Source: Letharia columbiana
Lineage: Eukaryota > Ascomycota > Lecanoromycetes > Lecanorales > Parmeliaceae
Reading direction: 5' to 3'
DNA length: 64,000 bases
NCBI RefSeq assembly: GCF_014066305.1
Contig: NW_023501043.1
Location: 620,001-684,000, forward strand
Below, piece by piece: positions 31,171-41,784 of the stretch. The notes beneath the pieces were generated by a model, which was given only the letters and a program-made list of their open reading frames with translations, was not told the DNA's origin and did no database searches. The position numbers and the translations under genes are program-made. Positions within the stretch are counted from its first letter, which is position 1, and each line of letters opens with the position of its first letter.

Positions 31171-32350
31171 AGCACTTCCCACCACAACTTCGATATCTTT
31201 CGCGTGATGCAATCCCAACCAGTTGCCTGGCGTTAGCAACAACAACTGACAACACCAACCAGAACGAAAAACGGCAAGTTGCCCGCGGCCTGCTTTAACC
31301 CCGAATGCCTTAAGCAATGATGATGAGTCCGAACGCACGCTTGAAGTCATACCTATCAGACTGTACTCTGAACCCAAGCGGAAGAGCCCAACCCAATCGA
31401 ACCCTATGCTATCATGGCTATGTTGTACACAGTCTGGAATTCGCAAGAATTCCCCTACCCTGCTCCTCTCCGTGCGAACATGCTTTCTTTCACCATCATC
31501 TCTTTATTCATTCATTCAATCCGCTGACCGCGGTATGCATGTCCCGTGGCCCAAGGGAGCGAGTACGTATGTCAGCCGCGTGAGGAGATCGCGTGAGTGC
31601 ATGCACGCATGCGGTTGATTCATTCCTTCCTTCCTGACTGATGCGGTGCTTGCTATCGGGAAAGAGGCTGTAGCGGGTGCATCGTGGCTAGAGGGGACAT
31701 TGGTTCATTCACGCGCTTCGGCGTCTGTGTACGCGGGTGTGGAGGAGCGAGTTGTGGGGCTGTGTCGGTCGCTTACTTGCTTGCTGTTTCGGTTATTGTA
31801 CGGCGCTTGTGACGGATTGTGTGATGTTCTGTTTCGCTGCTTGGGTGGTAGGTAGGTAGGTAGGAGAAAGAATGGGTGGTCAGGTTCGGGGAGCATGTTG
31901 GAAGGGAAATCGCTCGCTTGCATTGACGGATAAGTTGTCGCTCTCACTCGTTGCTCTCGCTTGCTTGCTTGTTTGCTTTTCTGTGATGTTGGATACGTGT
32001 ACCTAAAACTCATATATTCAATTCAATGCAAGTCAATCAAATATCCAGAAGATACACTCCCGGCCCATGTCTACACATCTAACAGGATCTGCTATCCCAA
32101 ATATCCTGCTCTCTGCCTCCCTCTCCTTGACTCTCTTTCGCCTTCTTCTAGCTCGTGTTCAATTCAGTAAAAAGCCAACAGGCAAACCAAGCTCGTGGTC
32201 CACGCAAAGATGATGTTCCTTGCACCGTCCGCTCGAAGGAGGTGGTGGTTGGAACTTTGCGCCAGGGGGCCGGGAGAAACGACCTAGCATCGACCGCTCC
32301 CACCCTCTCTCTGAAACTCGCTCTTTTACGCCTTCTCCCTATCCATTCGC
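31171..32350. other. Intergenic region with short simple repeats
   Basis: No supported gene. It holds short repeats (GTAGGTAGGTAGG near 31848, GCTTGCTTGTTTGC near 31962) and several overlapping open frames on both strands without motif or splice support. It includes the 3' flank of the SET gene. Confidence 0.45.
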
Positions 32351-34042
32351 TCAGTCGTGAGTCTGGTGCCGCGGACCGTCGTCGTTCATTTCTTGCGCTC
32401 GAGACGCTGACTCGAGGACCGCGAGTCGATGCAGCCCTCGTGGAAACCGGCGTCTTGGCTTTATTTCGTCTGGTTCCTTCGCTGGAGGCTTTTTGCGGAG
32501 CCCGACGGTGGCCGTAGTGTGCGATGTATTCGGCTCGGGATCCGACCGCTTTGAGAGCGGTTGCTTGTCGGAGTCGGATGCTTTGGGCTTTTCTTCTTCG
32601 GCGGGTCCTGCTTCTGCTTCCGCTTCCGGTGCTGTTGCTCCACGAGTCTGTTCCGGCGACTGAATCTCTGCGTCAGAGTCTGTGGGATCGTTGTCCCGAT
32701 CGTCCAAGGCGCCCGGCTCAAGTTCTTCGGTATCCTCATATTCCTGCATCTTCGCCCCCTTTGCCTTCTCGAGTTCCTGCTCCAATTCCTCAATGTATTC
32801 GATGGTCTTGCAAACGACATCCGAGTCGTCCCCAAGACACACTACTTCCTCCTCCAGCTCCAAGTGCGCAAACGTCAACGCTTCCTCGAAATTCCCTCGG
32901 CCCCGGAGATAGTCCGCTGCGTCGCGGTACGGCGTCATCAGCTCCCCATGCAATCCTTCCTCTTTGATAAGATCTATCAGTTGCAAGACCGGCGTTAGAG
33001 GGTCTTGCAGTCCGTAGACCAGCAGCGCCTCGTTCAGCATGGACTGAAACATGATGATCTGGTCGTTGAGAGCCTTCATGACGAGACGGCGCTCCTCGCT
33101 CGCTTTTCCAGAGGCGGTTTCGGTCTGACATGCCGGGCAACCGCAGTAGAAATTGTAGATGCGGAGCTCGGATTGGCGCTGGTCTCGTGTGCAGAAGGCG
33201 CGTCCGTAGCAGATTGTCATCTCTTCGCCTTTTGGAATGTCGGTCATGCTGTGCAGGACTATCTCATCGCGCTTCTCGCTCCAGGAGTAGTAGATGTTGG
33301 GGAGGCAAGAGTGGTTGAATCGTGTCGCGGTTAAGAACATGGCGGCCGCGGACCCAATGTTGAAGCAATTGGCCTCGAAAATACACATGACGTCGATCAT
33401 GTTAGTATTGTCCGAGCGATTGGGGCAGTGCAACTGCATATACTGTTGTCGTCTTGCAAAGGGCATGCGCTGAAATTCTTCGAGGACTGTTCGAGCATTG
33501 TATGGCTTGGTGACAACGAAGAATGGCTTATCGACTAGAACGCGTTCTCCTTTGACGACGTGTCGAGCAGCGAAAACACCCTGGCCTTTTCCCGGCGATT
33601 CCTTGATTATATAGGGGCCAATTGGGTCCGGAGACCGGTAGGGTTGCCTCGATTCCCCGCCATCGATGAGCATGGCGTCTGTGACGGCCGGGCTAGCTGC
33701 AGTCTCCACCAATGGCAGCTGACAGTCATATCCTGCGGCGAGCCAGATGTTGACGATGGCGTCCATATCAAGCACTTCAGATTCTGGAAAATTGACAGAT
33801 CCATCGTTCATGGCCTGGGGAGGAACCTCTGACGAAAGTATACCCCATAGGATTGCAGGGCCGGCAAATGGCCTTTTTACAGTCTCGTTGGGTTGGGCGG
33901 TTTCTTGTTGTTCCTGAAACGCCAGGTCCGTGGTTGCGGCATCCAGTGAGCCATTTTCAGCTTCATTTGCCACGCCGCATTCAGAATGTCGCTTGCACTC
34001 TGAGATCAGGATACCCCAGAGAATCGCCGGGTTGAGAAGCAT
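32351..34042 (-). CDS. SET-domain protein, SMYD-like (563 aa)
   Basis: A single uninterrupted frame with ATG at 34042. Residues about 140-290 form the SET domain: GKGQGVFAARHVVKGERVLV at the start, RFNHSCLPNIYYSW (NHSC is the pseudoknot and cofactor motif) near 245, a GEEMTICYGRAF block, and a post-SET-like CGCPACQ with zinc cysteines. An alpha-helical part follows, then an acidic, Pro/Glu-rich disordered tail and a basic end. SET proteins of this type methylate lysines on histones or other proteins; the substrate is unknown here. The N-terminus has a repeated PAILWGIL motif (residues about 5-12 and 61-68), which looks like an internal duplication. No lesions, so it is probably functional. 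Confidence 0.85.
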   Translation of the reverse strand: MLLNPAILWGILISECKRHSECGVANEAENGSLDAATTDLAFQEQQETAQPNETVKRPFAGPAILWGILSSEVPPQAMNDGSVNFPESEVLDMDAIVNIWLAAGYDCQLPLVETAASPAVTDAMLIDGGESRQPYRSPDPIGPYIIKESPGKGQGVFAARHVVKGERVLVDKPFFVVTKPYNARTVLEEFQRMPFARRQQYMQLHCPNRSDNTNMIDVMCIFEANCFNIGSAAAMFLTATRFNHSCLPNIYYSWSEKRDEIVLHSMTDIPKGEEMTICYGRAFCTRDQRQSELRIYNFYCGCPACQTETASGKASEERRLVMKALNDQIIMFQSMLNEALLVYGLQDPLTPVLQLIDLIKEEGLHGELMTPYRDAADYLRGRGNFEEALTFAHLELEEEVVCLGDDSDVVCKTIEYIEELEQELEKAKGAKMQEYEDTEELEPGALDDRDNDPTDSDAEIQSPEQTRGATAPEAEAEAGPAEEEKPKASDSDKQPLSKRSDPEPNTSHTTATVGLRKKPPAKEPDEIKPRRRFPRGLHRLAVLESASRAQEMNDDGPRHQTHD

Positions 34043-34862
34043 TTGACCTTCCTATAATCCCTTGGCTTTAGACGTGTTGAAAGCCATGGCGGGGCTTGAC
34101 CTACCATGGCGCCAATCCTTGCCGCTGCTGCTTAAAGTAGATCTTCGGATGCGGTAATCTCTCCTAGAGCAAATCAATCCAGAAAATGCAACAATCCAAG
34201 CCTTGCGAAAGTTCACAGTCTATAAGTCCAATGTTCTGGCTTGGGATTGCTGAACAGCGATGAAAATGCTGGCTGGATATAGATTTATGATAGCGATACC
34301 ACACTGAGACAGATTGTGTCGGAGTATGACGGTCTGAGAGCTGTTGAAATGGGCAAGTTGTCTGTGGCCTTGTAGCTGCGGAAGCGGTGCTCACTGAGAA
34401 CACAGAAGTGATCGACGGAGAAGTGATGACCGACTAAGAAGATTTAAGAGAATGGTGATGGAGAGAGTGAATATGGGGGAGTGCTCGTGAGATCGACAAA
34501 GAGAAAAAAAGTGATCGGAGAAGCGTGTCGGAGAGAAGTAGTCAAAAGTAGTCAAGTGGCCGATAGAGAAGAGAAGAAGATTGAGAGGTTGGCTGTAGTC
34601 CTTCAGGTTAAGTTTGTATCTGTTAGAGAAGCTTCAGGTGTTTCTTCCCAGCAGATATCTCGCGGGCAAACCCGCCCATGGCAGTAAGCACCATACTCGC
34701 ACTCTGCAGAGCGCGACATCATGGAGAGTGACGAAGCCTGCTAGGACATTCATCACTTTCCAGAGGTTGAAGAGTCGTAGTCCCGAATTAGTTGTCACAT
34801 TCATGAAAAACACGCGTCAATGCACGCATAGGGGCCCACATAGAGTGTAGATAGTGGTTGGG
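34043..34862. promoter_or_regulatory. Upstream region of the SET gene
   Basis: About 800 bp without a supported gene, leading away from the ATG at 34042. Purine-rich stretches (GAGAAGAGAAGAAGATTGAG near 34570) are visible; no TATA box or known operator is assigned. Confidence 0.4.
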
Positions 34863-35230
34863 CCGTCTCACGCCGGGGATAGCCAGCCTAAATAGGCCTA
34901 AATAGAGGCCTGAACAGGCATATTTCTCGTACCCCAGCGCAAGAAAACTCCCATGCCTATGGCATAGACCTGGAGTGAAATGATAGCTAGCTATGTATAG
35001 GTGTGGGTGGGTGGGACAAAAAGTGTGCAATGGCTCTGAAAGAGACGAAATCGAATGAAGAGCCATTGACAGGTGCAAAACAGGTGGCTATATAGCTCGT
35101 ACTGGACACCTATCCCCAACCCCTTGCCGGGGTACTAACAGGGGTACCAACAGGGGTACCAACAGGGGTACCAACAGGTACCAACAGGGCCATGATGTCA
35201 TGTGACCCACTAACCCCCAGTCCCTTCACA
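34863..35230 (+). repeat. LINE 5'-leader-like fragment with 12-bp tandem repeat
   Basis: It is nearly identical to 52620-53005 over most of its length (AAAACTCCCATGCCTATGGC, GGTGGGTGGGACAAAAAGT, AATGAAGAGCCATTGACAGG, GTGACCCACTAACCCCCAGT) and more distantly related to 17790-18150. From 35131 to 35190 it contains about four to five units of GGGGTACCAACA. It is cut off before any ORF1-like sequence. Confidence 0.65.
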
Positions 35231-35439
35231 GTAGGATATGGTAGTAGAACCAACTCCCACCCCACCGCCCGCCTACATCCCTCGCTCAATAGGCAAGGAT
35301 CAGAGCGCATACCTACACCTACCTCTACACCTACCTCTATACTGCAAGCGTCACAGCGGGGGGGTTTGCGACCGCTGCAGCAGCCACCCCGACGACTAAT
35401 CTTAGGCATTACACGAGGAGGGTGGTGCTACACAGGCCT
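35231..35439. other. Short interval, nothing recognised
   Basis: A CACCTACCTCTA repeat (two and a half copies near 35310) and a G7 run near 35360. No gene or element end recognised. Confidence 0.4.
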
Positions 35440-35870
35440 ACATGCAGGGTAACGAGGCTATGTTCAATACGTTTCAGATGTAGGAAGACCTGCTGGCCGA
35501 TAGGTAGTGGACATTTAAGTATGATAGGCGTATTTTTAGTAGCAAGCAGAGAGGGTAGCCAGCCAATCAGCTATCGCCATAGAGGAATTATTCAAAGACC
35601 TCACTAATCGACGAGTTGAAACCGTCCGATGTTATAAATCTACAGGGAGAGACATAGGGAGGCTTGCCCTGTACTCTACCATCAAGCATCTCCGCAAGAA
35701 TCTCGAAGAGACTAGATGCGGGTTCTTTACGATTTCCGGTTAGATTTCGTTAGCTTCCGCGCGGCCGCTAACCAGGTTAGGGGGGCTGTACGCCTAGTAG
35801 ATAGGGGCTGTACGCCTATTGAATAGGGGCTGTACGCGTAGTAGATAGGGGCTGTACGCGTAGCAGCAGC
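35440..35870. mobile_element. G-family element, half copy (type G2)
   Basis: The part at 35440-35690 matches the interior of the complete G element at 61651-62248 on the inverse strand (TACATGCAGGGTAACGAG, GATAGGTAGTGGACAT, GAGAGGGTAGCCAGCCAATC). TTAGCTTCCGCGCGGCCGCT near 35750 is shared too. Its end is different: four units ending GGGGCTGTACGCSTAGTAGA instead of the CATGTACACCCCC units. The left inverted end is missing. Confidence 0.65.
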
Positions 35871-36042
35871 CTTACAAATTCATACCCTAAACTATAGGAT
35901 TCTTACAAATTCATACCCCATCTTACATTTTCATACCCCTCACCAAAAAAATGGGATATGAATTTGTAAGTTGCCAGTCTTTGGGGTATGAATTTGTAAG
36001 TTACCATTTCTTGGGGTATGAAAATGTAAGATACCACCAGCA
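35871..36042. repeat. A-family motif array (single end)
   Basis: Six 18-bp motifs: three ending ATACCCC/CCCTA in one direction, then GGGATATG/GGGGTATG in the other, as in the ends of the A MITEs. It joins directly to the H element. Confidence 0.7.
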
Positions 36043-36205
36043 TGTTAGCAGCAGCCCTCACGGGGGCCCTGCGACGTCCTACGGGAGCCCTACGGGGCCC
36101 TATTTAGGTCCAAGTAGGAGTGTCTGGCTGTCAAGCGCAGAGACCCCCGGGACCAGGCTTTTTTGCGTTTGACAGCCAGACACCCCCATTTGGACAGACG
36201 TACCC
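36043..36205. repeat. H-family foldback element, right arm incomplete
   Basis: It starts TGTTAGCAGCAGCCCTCACG and carries the inner stem (GTCTGGCTGTCAAGCGCAGA and its complement GACAGCCAGACACCCCC), but the outer right arm is replaced by other sequence after about 36200. Confidence 0.7.
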
Positions 36206-36724
36206 CAGGGTACGTTTGGTGGATGGCGTGGATGGCGGCAAATCGCTGAAATTCCCAAAATCCACGCCTAAAAAAAGTGGTCTGAAACTCCTTACCTACT
36301 AATTGCATGGTATGATAGGAAGGCATGTTGGAGGCACAAGTGAACCTCTGGCCAGCCACCCAGCTTAGTAAAATGTGGCACGCTATGCTAGCGTTCCCGG
36401 CGCATATAAGCAGCCATTGAAGCACGACAATTCCATCCTTCAGGGATTGCTCTTGAACACGATAACCATGCATAGACACGTCTGTCCGTCCATCTGTGTG
36501 TCGATGATGCCAGCCAAATCCCATGCTCTTCAACCATTCCATCAAGGTAGAATCCCCCGAAGAACAAGAATAGCAAGTGTGTTTTTGAGGAATGGTGTCG
36601 AAAAGCTTGAGCAAAGACGGACACTCATTGACGAGAGCTGGATGTCCAGGACGACGGCCAGTATGGATGAGAGTAAATCCAGAAAAGGGTTAGTATCTGG
36701 AGCAGGGGAATGATGCCGCAGTGC
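36206..36724. other. Interval without a confident gene
   Basis: A TATA-like CGCATATAAGCAG lies near 36395 and an open plus-strand frame of 112 codons (36375-36713) follows, but the frame lacks any motif and has weak codon bias. Nothing further seen. Confidence 0.35.
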
Positions 36725-36806
36725 TTACTCGGCCCAATCCATATCGTTCTTGACCTCGTTGCCAGGCTTGATCCCCATCTTCTTCGTTGCTTCCATACTT
36801 ACGAGG

Positions 36807-37412
36807 TCAGTATAGGTCGTTCGGAGGCTGCGCAGTAAGGCACTTACAGCTTGGAATCCAGCTCGCCTCTTTGTTATTGCTGTCGATGTTCATCTCATCG
36901 ATTCCTTGCCCTTTGGTGTCGCTCATTTGCTGATTGCTTGCCCCTTGTTGGTCAGACTGAGCGCTTCGATTCATCTTGTAAATTTCCGCGCAGTGTCTCT
37001 TAGCACCGAGTAAACCCGCTTCATGAGCTCCTCCGCCCTCTGTATCTTCCACGTTTCTCTTTCTCTTTGCCAGCTTAGAAACTCTTGCTTTATGCTCTTT
37101 CTCAAGAGATGCGCTGTGTGAATCAATGACACTATCTTCCGGTCGGGTGCTGGAAGACATGGCCGTGCGTTTGTTGGTGATCAGGGAGGGGTGTTGTAGA
37201 GGGCGTTTCTGGTCGAAGAGATTTATCGTCCCTATGGAAGTTGACTCGATTTTGCCGGATGTGCAGGTATGTGCAGTCAGCGTCTGTGTAGTTCTGAAGG
37301 TTTGGGAAGTCAGGTGGTAGCCGTTCAGGAGTGCTTCGGGATTGTCTATTGGGGTTGCTTGCCCTTTCATATGTCTCAAACAACGGTAGGAGTCTAGATT
37401 AGTGTGTGCCAA
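36807..37412 (-). CDS. Hypothetical small nuclear-type protein (about 200 aa)
   Basis: The minus-strand frame from 37412 gives 201 residues with a Ser/Thr-rich start, a basic KARVSKLAKRKRNVED stretch, and an Asn/Gln/Ser-rich end. Near the end of the frame a GTAAGT donor (about 36848) is followed by a possible second exon (MEATKKMGIKPGNEVKNDMD, 36795-36724) that reads like a natural C-terminus, but the phase does not fit cleanly. The protein start could also be the later ATG before SSSTRPEDSVIDSHSA. No domain recognised. It belongs to a run of minus-strand small genes up to 43.8 kb. Confidence 0.5.
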   Translation of the reverse strand: MAHTNLDSYRCLRHMKGQATPIDNPEALLNGYHLTSQTFRTTQTLTAHTCTSGKIESTSIGTINLFDQKRPLQHPSLITNKRTAMSSSTRPEDSVIDSHSASLEKEHKARVSKLAKRKRNVEDTEGGGAHEAGLLGAKRHCAEIYKMNRSAQSDQQGASNQQMSDTKGQGIDEMNIDSNNKEASWIPSCKCLTAQPPNDLY

Positions 37413-37560
37413 GATGCGATTTGGTCTGGAAAGTTACAGCGTTGTTGTGGGAGAACTTGAAGCTAGTGAAGGATCCGCACTAGTCCATTTTTGTTTCCAT
37501 CACAATTAGTCTATTGCACTGTGCTACTCTATCTAATTGACAAGGTTACTAAAAGCAAAA

Positions 37561-37822
37561 TCAATTCTCCCAAAGAGGCTCTATCTTGACAGTTGGCTCT
37601 GGCTTTACTGCAATAAGCTCTGACGAAATCTGGGGTGTTTCCACTGGAGAGTACTGCTGCAGATTGCCGTGGTTCACAAAAGCTGCTGACTCCAGAGACA
37701 TCTGTTGCATCGCGTCAGCATCTGCACTACCATCCGGCGACCACGTCCCATCCTCCTCTCCACCGAGCTCCGTGTTGGAAATGTATGAAGGATTGATTGA
37801 TGAACGATGGAATGGTATGTAG
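37561..37822 (-). CDS. C-terminal exon or fragment, MQQMSLE...VKIEPLWEN
   Basis: The minus strand reads without stop from about 37815 to TCA/TGA at 37561 as an acidic protein end: GGEEDGTWSPDGSADADAMQ, then SLESAAFVNHGNLQQYSPVE and VKPEPTVKIEPLWEN. The VKxEP strings resemble sumoylation sites (psi-K-x-E). The upstream exon was not found. The next fragment to the right ends with a similar VKPEPEIKAEC. Confidence 0.45.
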
Positions 37823-37916
37823 GCTACTTAAATACCATGTGAAGCCCATGCTAATTTGCCACCTGATTGCCACCATTAGGGGTAGCTACAACACAGGTGC
37901 TGCAGCAAATCTCAAC

Positions 37917-38535
37917 ACTCCGCCTTGATCTCCGGCTCCGGCTTGACAAAATGCTCCTCCTTGACAGTCTGCTCAACGCCTGACATCGCATCCATATTTT
38001 CCTCTTTCTCCGCCTTGAAGACTGTCCCTTGATGCTCTTCTTTCTGTGTCTTGTTCTTTTCAGATTTGTCGGGCTTCGATGTCCTCTACGGGGAACGGCG
38101 GCTCTGGCCGTGGGTGGGGCAGGTGCGACACCCTCCATCTGCTGCTTAAAGCGAGAGTAGCGCATGCGCTCGAGTAGGTTCTTGGAAGTGCCCAGCACCG
38201 AGGACGGCGAGGACTTCGCGGCCAATGTCGAAGGCGGATGCAATGATCGTGGTGGTCGCGCGGCACAGGGTGGCGTTGACGGTGATTTTGTTGACGGTGG
38301 CATGGATATCGAAGCTTTCTAGTCTCGGACGTGATGCGCTTTCGCAGTGTTGGATGCTGTCTTTCTGAGCTGGTGGATTGGGACCGCGGAGGGTGGTGCC
38401 TGAGTTTATGGATCTTGAGATGGATATGCGTTCAGGTTGATGGCTGCTGAGATAGCGCAGGTGATAATGATGATTGGGTTGGTTGTCCAGACATCGAGAT
38501 AAGATATTCCATCGAGCGCTTACAGGTAACACAGA
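37917..38535 (-). pseudogene. Broken nuclear-type gene ending VKPEPEIKAEC
   Basis: Protein-like stretches lie in two frames: NLLERMRYSRFKQQMEGVAP followed by PAPPTARA (38180-38090), then KSEKNKTQKEEHQGTVFKAE through VKEEHFVKPEPEIKAEC and a stop (38065-37917). A frameshift or unspotted intron lies between them. Upstream the coding potential is unclear. Confidence 0.4.
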
Positions 38536-38847
38536 TCAACAGGTCACAAAAGCATAACACGATTCGCATTTTTGCAAAACCCAGAAACCGGTCTGATTGC
38601 GCACTATCTAACCAACGCTATCCGAGAAATGCCCTTCAAGCGTGCGAGCGTCGCCAACGAAAGACATGCCCAAGCCGCCGTCCGCTATGCCACTTCCTCC
38701 ACACTTACTGATCCTCATCCTCTCTCAGCAACACGAAAACCGTCAAGACGTGCACCGATCGAGATCTCGGCTGCGGTAAAGCGGTGCCAGGTTTCCACAA
38801 AAGCCCACCTGTAGCCCAACGCCGGCCATCGACGATCGGACCTCCAC

Positions 38848-39063
38848 TCAAGCAACGGCGTCGTAGAGACTGTAGAGTGTTAGCGTAACAAGATCGAGAA
38901 ACAGGTCAAGAGGACATACTCATCGTGCTCCAGATCAATGCCCTCTTCCCCCGCTTCAGCTTTGAAAACTTCGGCGCCGATGCCGTCCACCTCGGCTTCG
39001 CCGCCGACCTTCTTTTCCGACTTCATCTTCTTCTGCGCCATTGGCGTGAAGAGGCTCGCTCCT

Positions 39064-39102
<39 letters not shown>

Positions 39103-39573
39103 TCGTCGTCGTCTTCTTCGTCGTCGTCGTCTTCGTTGACGTTGGCCTTGCGCTTGCGGGTTTTGGTCGCGGTGCCGGAGGAGGTTGAAGGTTTTGGCTT
39201 GGTGGCCTTGGTGGCTTTGGAGGCGGTGGCGCCGTTGGCGGGTTTGACGGTGCGTTTGATGGATTGGAATTTCTGGCTGAGTGGGACGTTAGTGGATGGA
39301 TGAGATTGAAGTGAGTGACGGTATCTGGAGGCAGAGCTCGGGTGCCGAGTCGAGCGTCTGAGGTGATACTTTGACCGTCATGGCACAGTAGAGACGTCGC
39401 CACAGCTGGAGAAAGAGATGTAAGAATCATAGAACCTACCGACAAGCCTCGCCTGTTAAACCATCTCCCATGACTGCTGCAATGGTGTCCCAGGCAGAGC
39501 GAGTAACGGCTGGATTGGTGATCATGATCACCTCGATCAACAGTCGCTTTTCGCGAGCATCGTCCCAAGGCAT
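38848..39573 (-). CDS. Myb/SANT-like small protein with poly-Asp tract (170 aa, 3 exons)
   Basis: Exons 39573-39440, 39276-38920 and 38869-38848 join with GT..AG introns of 163 and 50 bp in phase, total 170 codons plus stop. The N-terminus (MPWDDAREKRLLIEVIMITN, SAWDTIAAVMGDGLTGEACR, QKFQSIKR) is a Myb/SANT-like helix-turn-helix with the conserved tryptophans. Ala/Thr/Lys-rich sequence follows, then a nearly uninterrupted run of Asp encoded by a GAC/GAT repeat (39064-39130), KKMKSEKK and an acidic tail. Suggested role: DNA or chromatin binding. The plus-strand poly-Ser and poly-Val frames here are shadows of the repeat. Confidence 0.75.
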
Positions 39574-39950
39574 AATGAATCGAATGGTGGTGACGGTAAG
39601 AAATTTTTCATTTTATATGTATATTTGAATGAGCTTAGATGTGAGGAGAAGATGTGTTTTGGAGCACGAGGTGTCTGAAGGGCGGATTCTTGAGGTTGTT
39701 GGGAGGTGAGTAAGTTAAAGGTAGAGGATGATTAGAGTAAGATGAGGTGGATGGTGATCCTGGGTTCTATGTTAGCTGTCGATCACCTAGGAAGTGAATC
39801 TGTAATCGATTACAACCTTGACTCAACTCTTTTTGCAACTTCTGTGAGTGAGTGAGTGAGTAATTGCATAGATACCCAGAAGTTTTCGGTGCTCTCCGAT
39901 ATTTACCAGCCTGCAGCATTGGTCAGGTGGACCGTCAGCATATTCTCGAA

Positions 39951-40680
39951 TCAAAAGACGATTCGAATGAAACCATACCCGCTCTGCGGCTCCTCCTTGA
40001 TCCCCTTACCGCGCTTCTTGGTGGGAGTCCTATTGCTCTTCCCCACGCGGCCGCCGATGGTCTTCTCCTTTGAGGGAGTGCCGACGGTAGACTTGGGCTT
40101 GTTTGGCGTGACAGTGGCGGAGAGGGTGCCGCGGGCGGGAGCTTCGGGACGCTCGCCGGAGTCAACTTCTGCTTTCAAGGCCACTGCTTCCTTCTTGATG
40201 ATGCTGAAGCGGCCTTCGATTGAGTCGTAGGTGGCGCCTGTGGGTTATCAGGATAGGCAACGGAGAAGCAGGAGATGGGAGGTGGTAGATTTGAAAAAGG
40301 CTGGAGGATGCTTGAATCGTTGCCACATACCGTTTCCGTACTCTACATGGACGCGATCTTGCGGTAGTCGAGCTGGAAATTGAAAGTCAGCATTGTTCTT
40401 GAAAGACTTGAGGTGTAAGTGTGAAGAGAGCGACGCTGCATTGACAGAGACAGAGGGTGAAAAGGCCGAGAAGATGGAGAATGTAGAGGACCGCAAGCAA
40501 TGATCAAGAGACTCTAGTCATAACTTGCAAACCACTTAATATGGCATGAAGTAAAGCTGTGAGCATACCTTCATATCCTGGGCAGCCACCATTGCCGCCA
40601 GGAGGCGGGTGAATGCTTCCGGGTCTTTCCAGTTGTCCGAGGAGCAGAAGCTGTGAAGGTCTATACGGAAGTGAGTTGTC
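39951..40680 (-). pseudogene. Nuclear-type small gene, frame broken by a 5-base insertion
   Basis: Exon pieces: about 40670-40569 (SSDNWKDPEAFTRLLAAMVA), 40372-40331 (LDYRKIASM) and 40237-39951 (ATYDSIEGRFSIIKKEAVAL, then a Pro/Thr/Lys-rich tail with GGRVGKSNRTPTKKRGKGIK). Introns are GT..AG. In the middle exon TAGAG is inserted after ATG compared with the frame needed to reach the third exon, giving a stop. No ATG was found for the first exon. The pattern (short helical domain, GRF-I-KK, basic Thr/Pro tail) recalls a family that is multicopy in Dothideomycetes; this is from memory. Confidence 0.5.
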
Positions 40681-41219
40681 CAAGCTTCAAAATCAGAGTG
40701 CAATTTGAATAATGTGAGGTGTTCGAGTTAGTAAATAGAAGTAGAGATCGAATGATTTGGACCAGAAAAGAAAGCTTAGACTTACAGTAACGAAGTGTGG
40801 TGAGAGGAAGCGTTGTGGTGGGACGGAGTGAAGGTGATGTGAGTCCGAAGAAGCAGCTTGGATACAACAGCTCAAAGATATATATATAATCCTCGGAAGC
40901 CAAATCTTATATCCGAAGCGCAATCTTCTGGTAAAGCAAAGCCTGGAAGGATGCAGACAGGCAAAATCTTCCACAGAGTCTGCTTCAAGGACACAATAAA
41001 CAGAGCATACAACAACCGACCCCAAGAACCTAGAGCAAGTATTTGTATCACTCCTAGACCTTTCGCGAGCTTGCAGAAAGGCCCTCGAACTGCCTCTCTC
41101 AAGGCTCCGGCAGCACACGACTTTTCCCGTCGCTCACAAGCCAGCACAGCTCCCCACGCTATGACTCACACCTATCCTCCGTTGCAATCTTTCCCTGCGT
41201 TTCAGTACATCAAATAAGA
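40681..41219. other. Interval without a confident gene
   Basis: It contains a possible 5' UTR with a GTAAGT donor (about 40787, minus strand) for the neighbouring gene. Open frames on both strands (e.g. 40858-41217 plus) lack motifs. Confidence 0.35.
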
Positions 41220-41269
41220 TGCAGCGCATTGTCTTCAAGAGCAAAATTAAGGAGAATAAGTGTGAGGGT

Positions 41270-41403
41270 CAGCTTGAGAGCAATGACGATAAGGTTGCAA
41301 CACGGGGTGAGGTATGAGTATTTGCAGATGCGGTGATGCTGCCGTTGAAGTTCTTGACCATGGCGACCATGAGCTGCAGCTCCTTCTCGCTGAATTGAGA
41401 CAT
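41270..41403 (-). CDS. Short ORF, MSQFSEKELQLMVAMVKNFN
   Basis: The minus-strand ATG at 41403 opens a 44-codon frame whose first 25 residues have the look of the N-terminus of the small helical proteins next to it (charged helix, KELQL). It runs into a stop without a domain. Either a remnant or exon 1 of an unresolved gene. Confidence 0.35.
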
Positions 41404-41419
41404 GAGCGGATTGGATGTT

Positions 41420-41784
41420 TACTGCTAGTAAGTGTCTGAATTTCAGAAGGAGGATCAGCAGTGCTCGAAGTCAGTGATCAAAACAACCGGAGGCATAATG
41501 GTACTAACAGATTATTGTAGAAGGAGGATATTGAATAAAACAGTAGATGAAGGACCAGTATATGAGTATCTAATGGACAAGTTGCTTATTGTTGTCAATG
41601 GTTGGTAAGGGTTTTCGAGGAAGAAAGGAAAGGTGAAATTTTAAAGTGAGAGTTCGCTGTGAAGTATTTATATGTACCAAACTTCCAGGAGGTATAATAA
41701 GGAGCGCGGGTCCGCGTTTCACTGGCAACTGAACTGTGAGAGAGTCATCCTTACACGCGCGGGGGAACGGTAAGGTACGCTTAC
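41420..41784. other. Interval without a confident gene
   Basis: AT-leaning non-coding sequence at the 3' end of the multi-exon gene. Nothing recognised. Confidence 0.35.

Noticed and set aside
38938..39303. Plus-strand ORFs with poly-Ser or poly-Val
   Set aside because: They are shadows of the trinucleotide repeat on the strand opposite to the spliced Myb/SANT-like gene.
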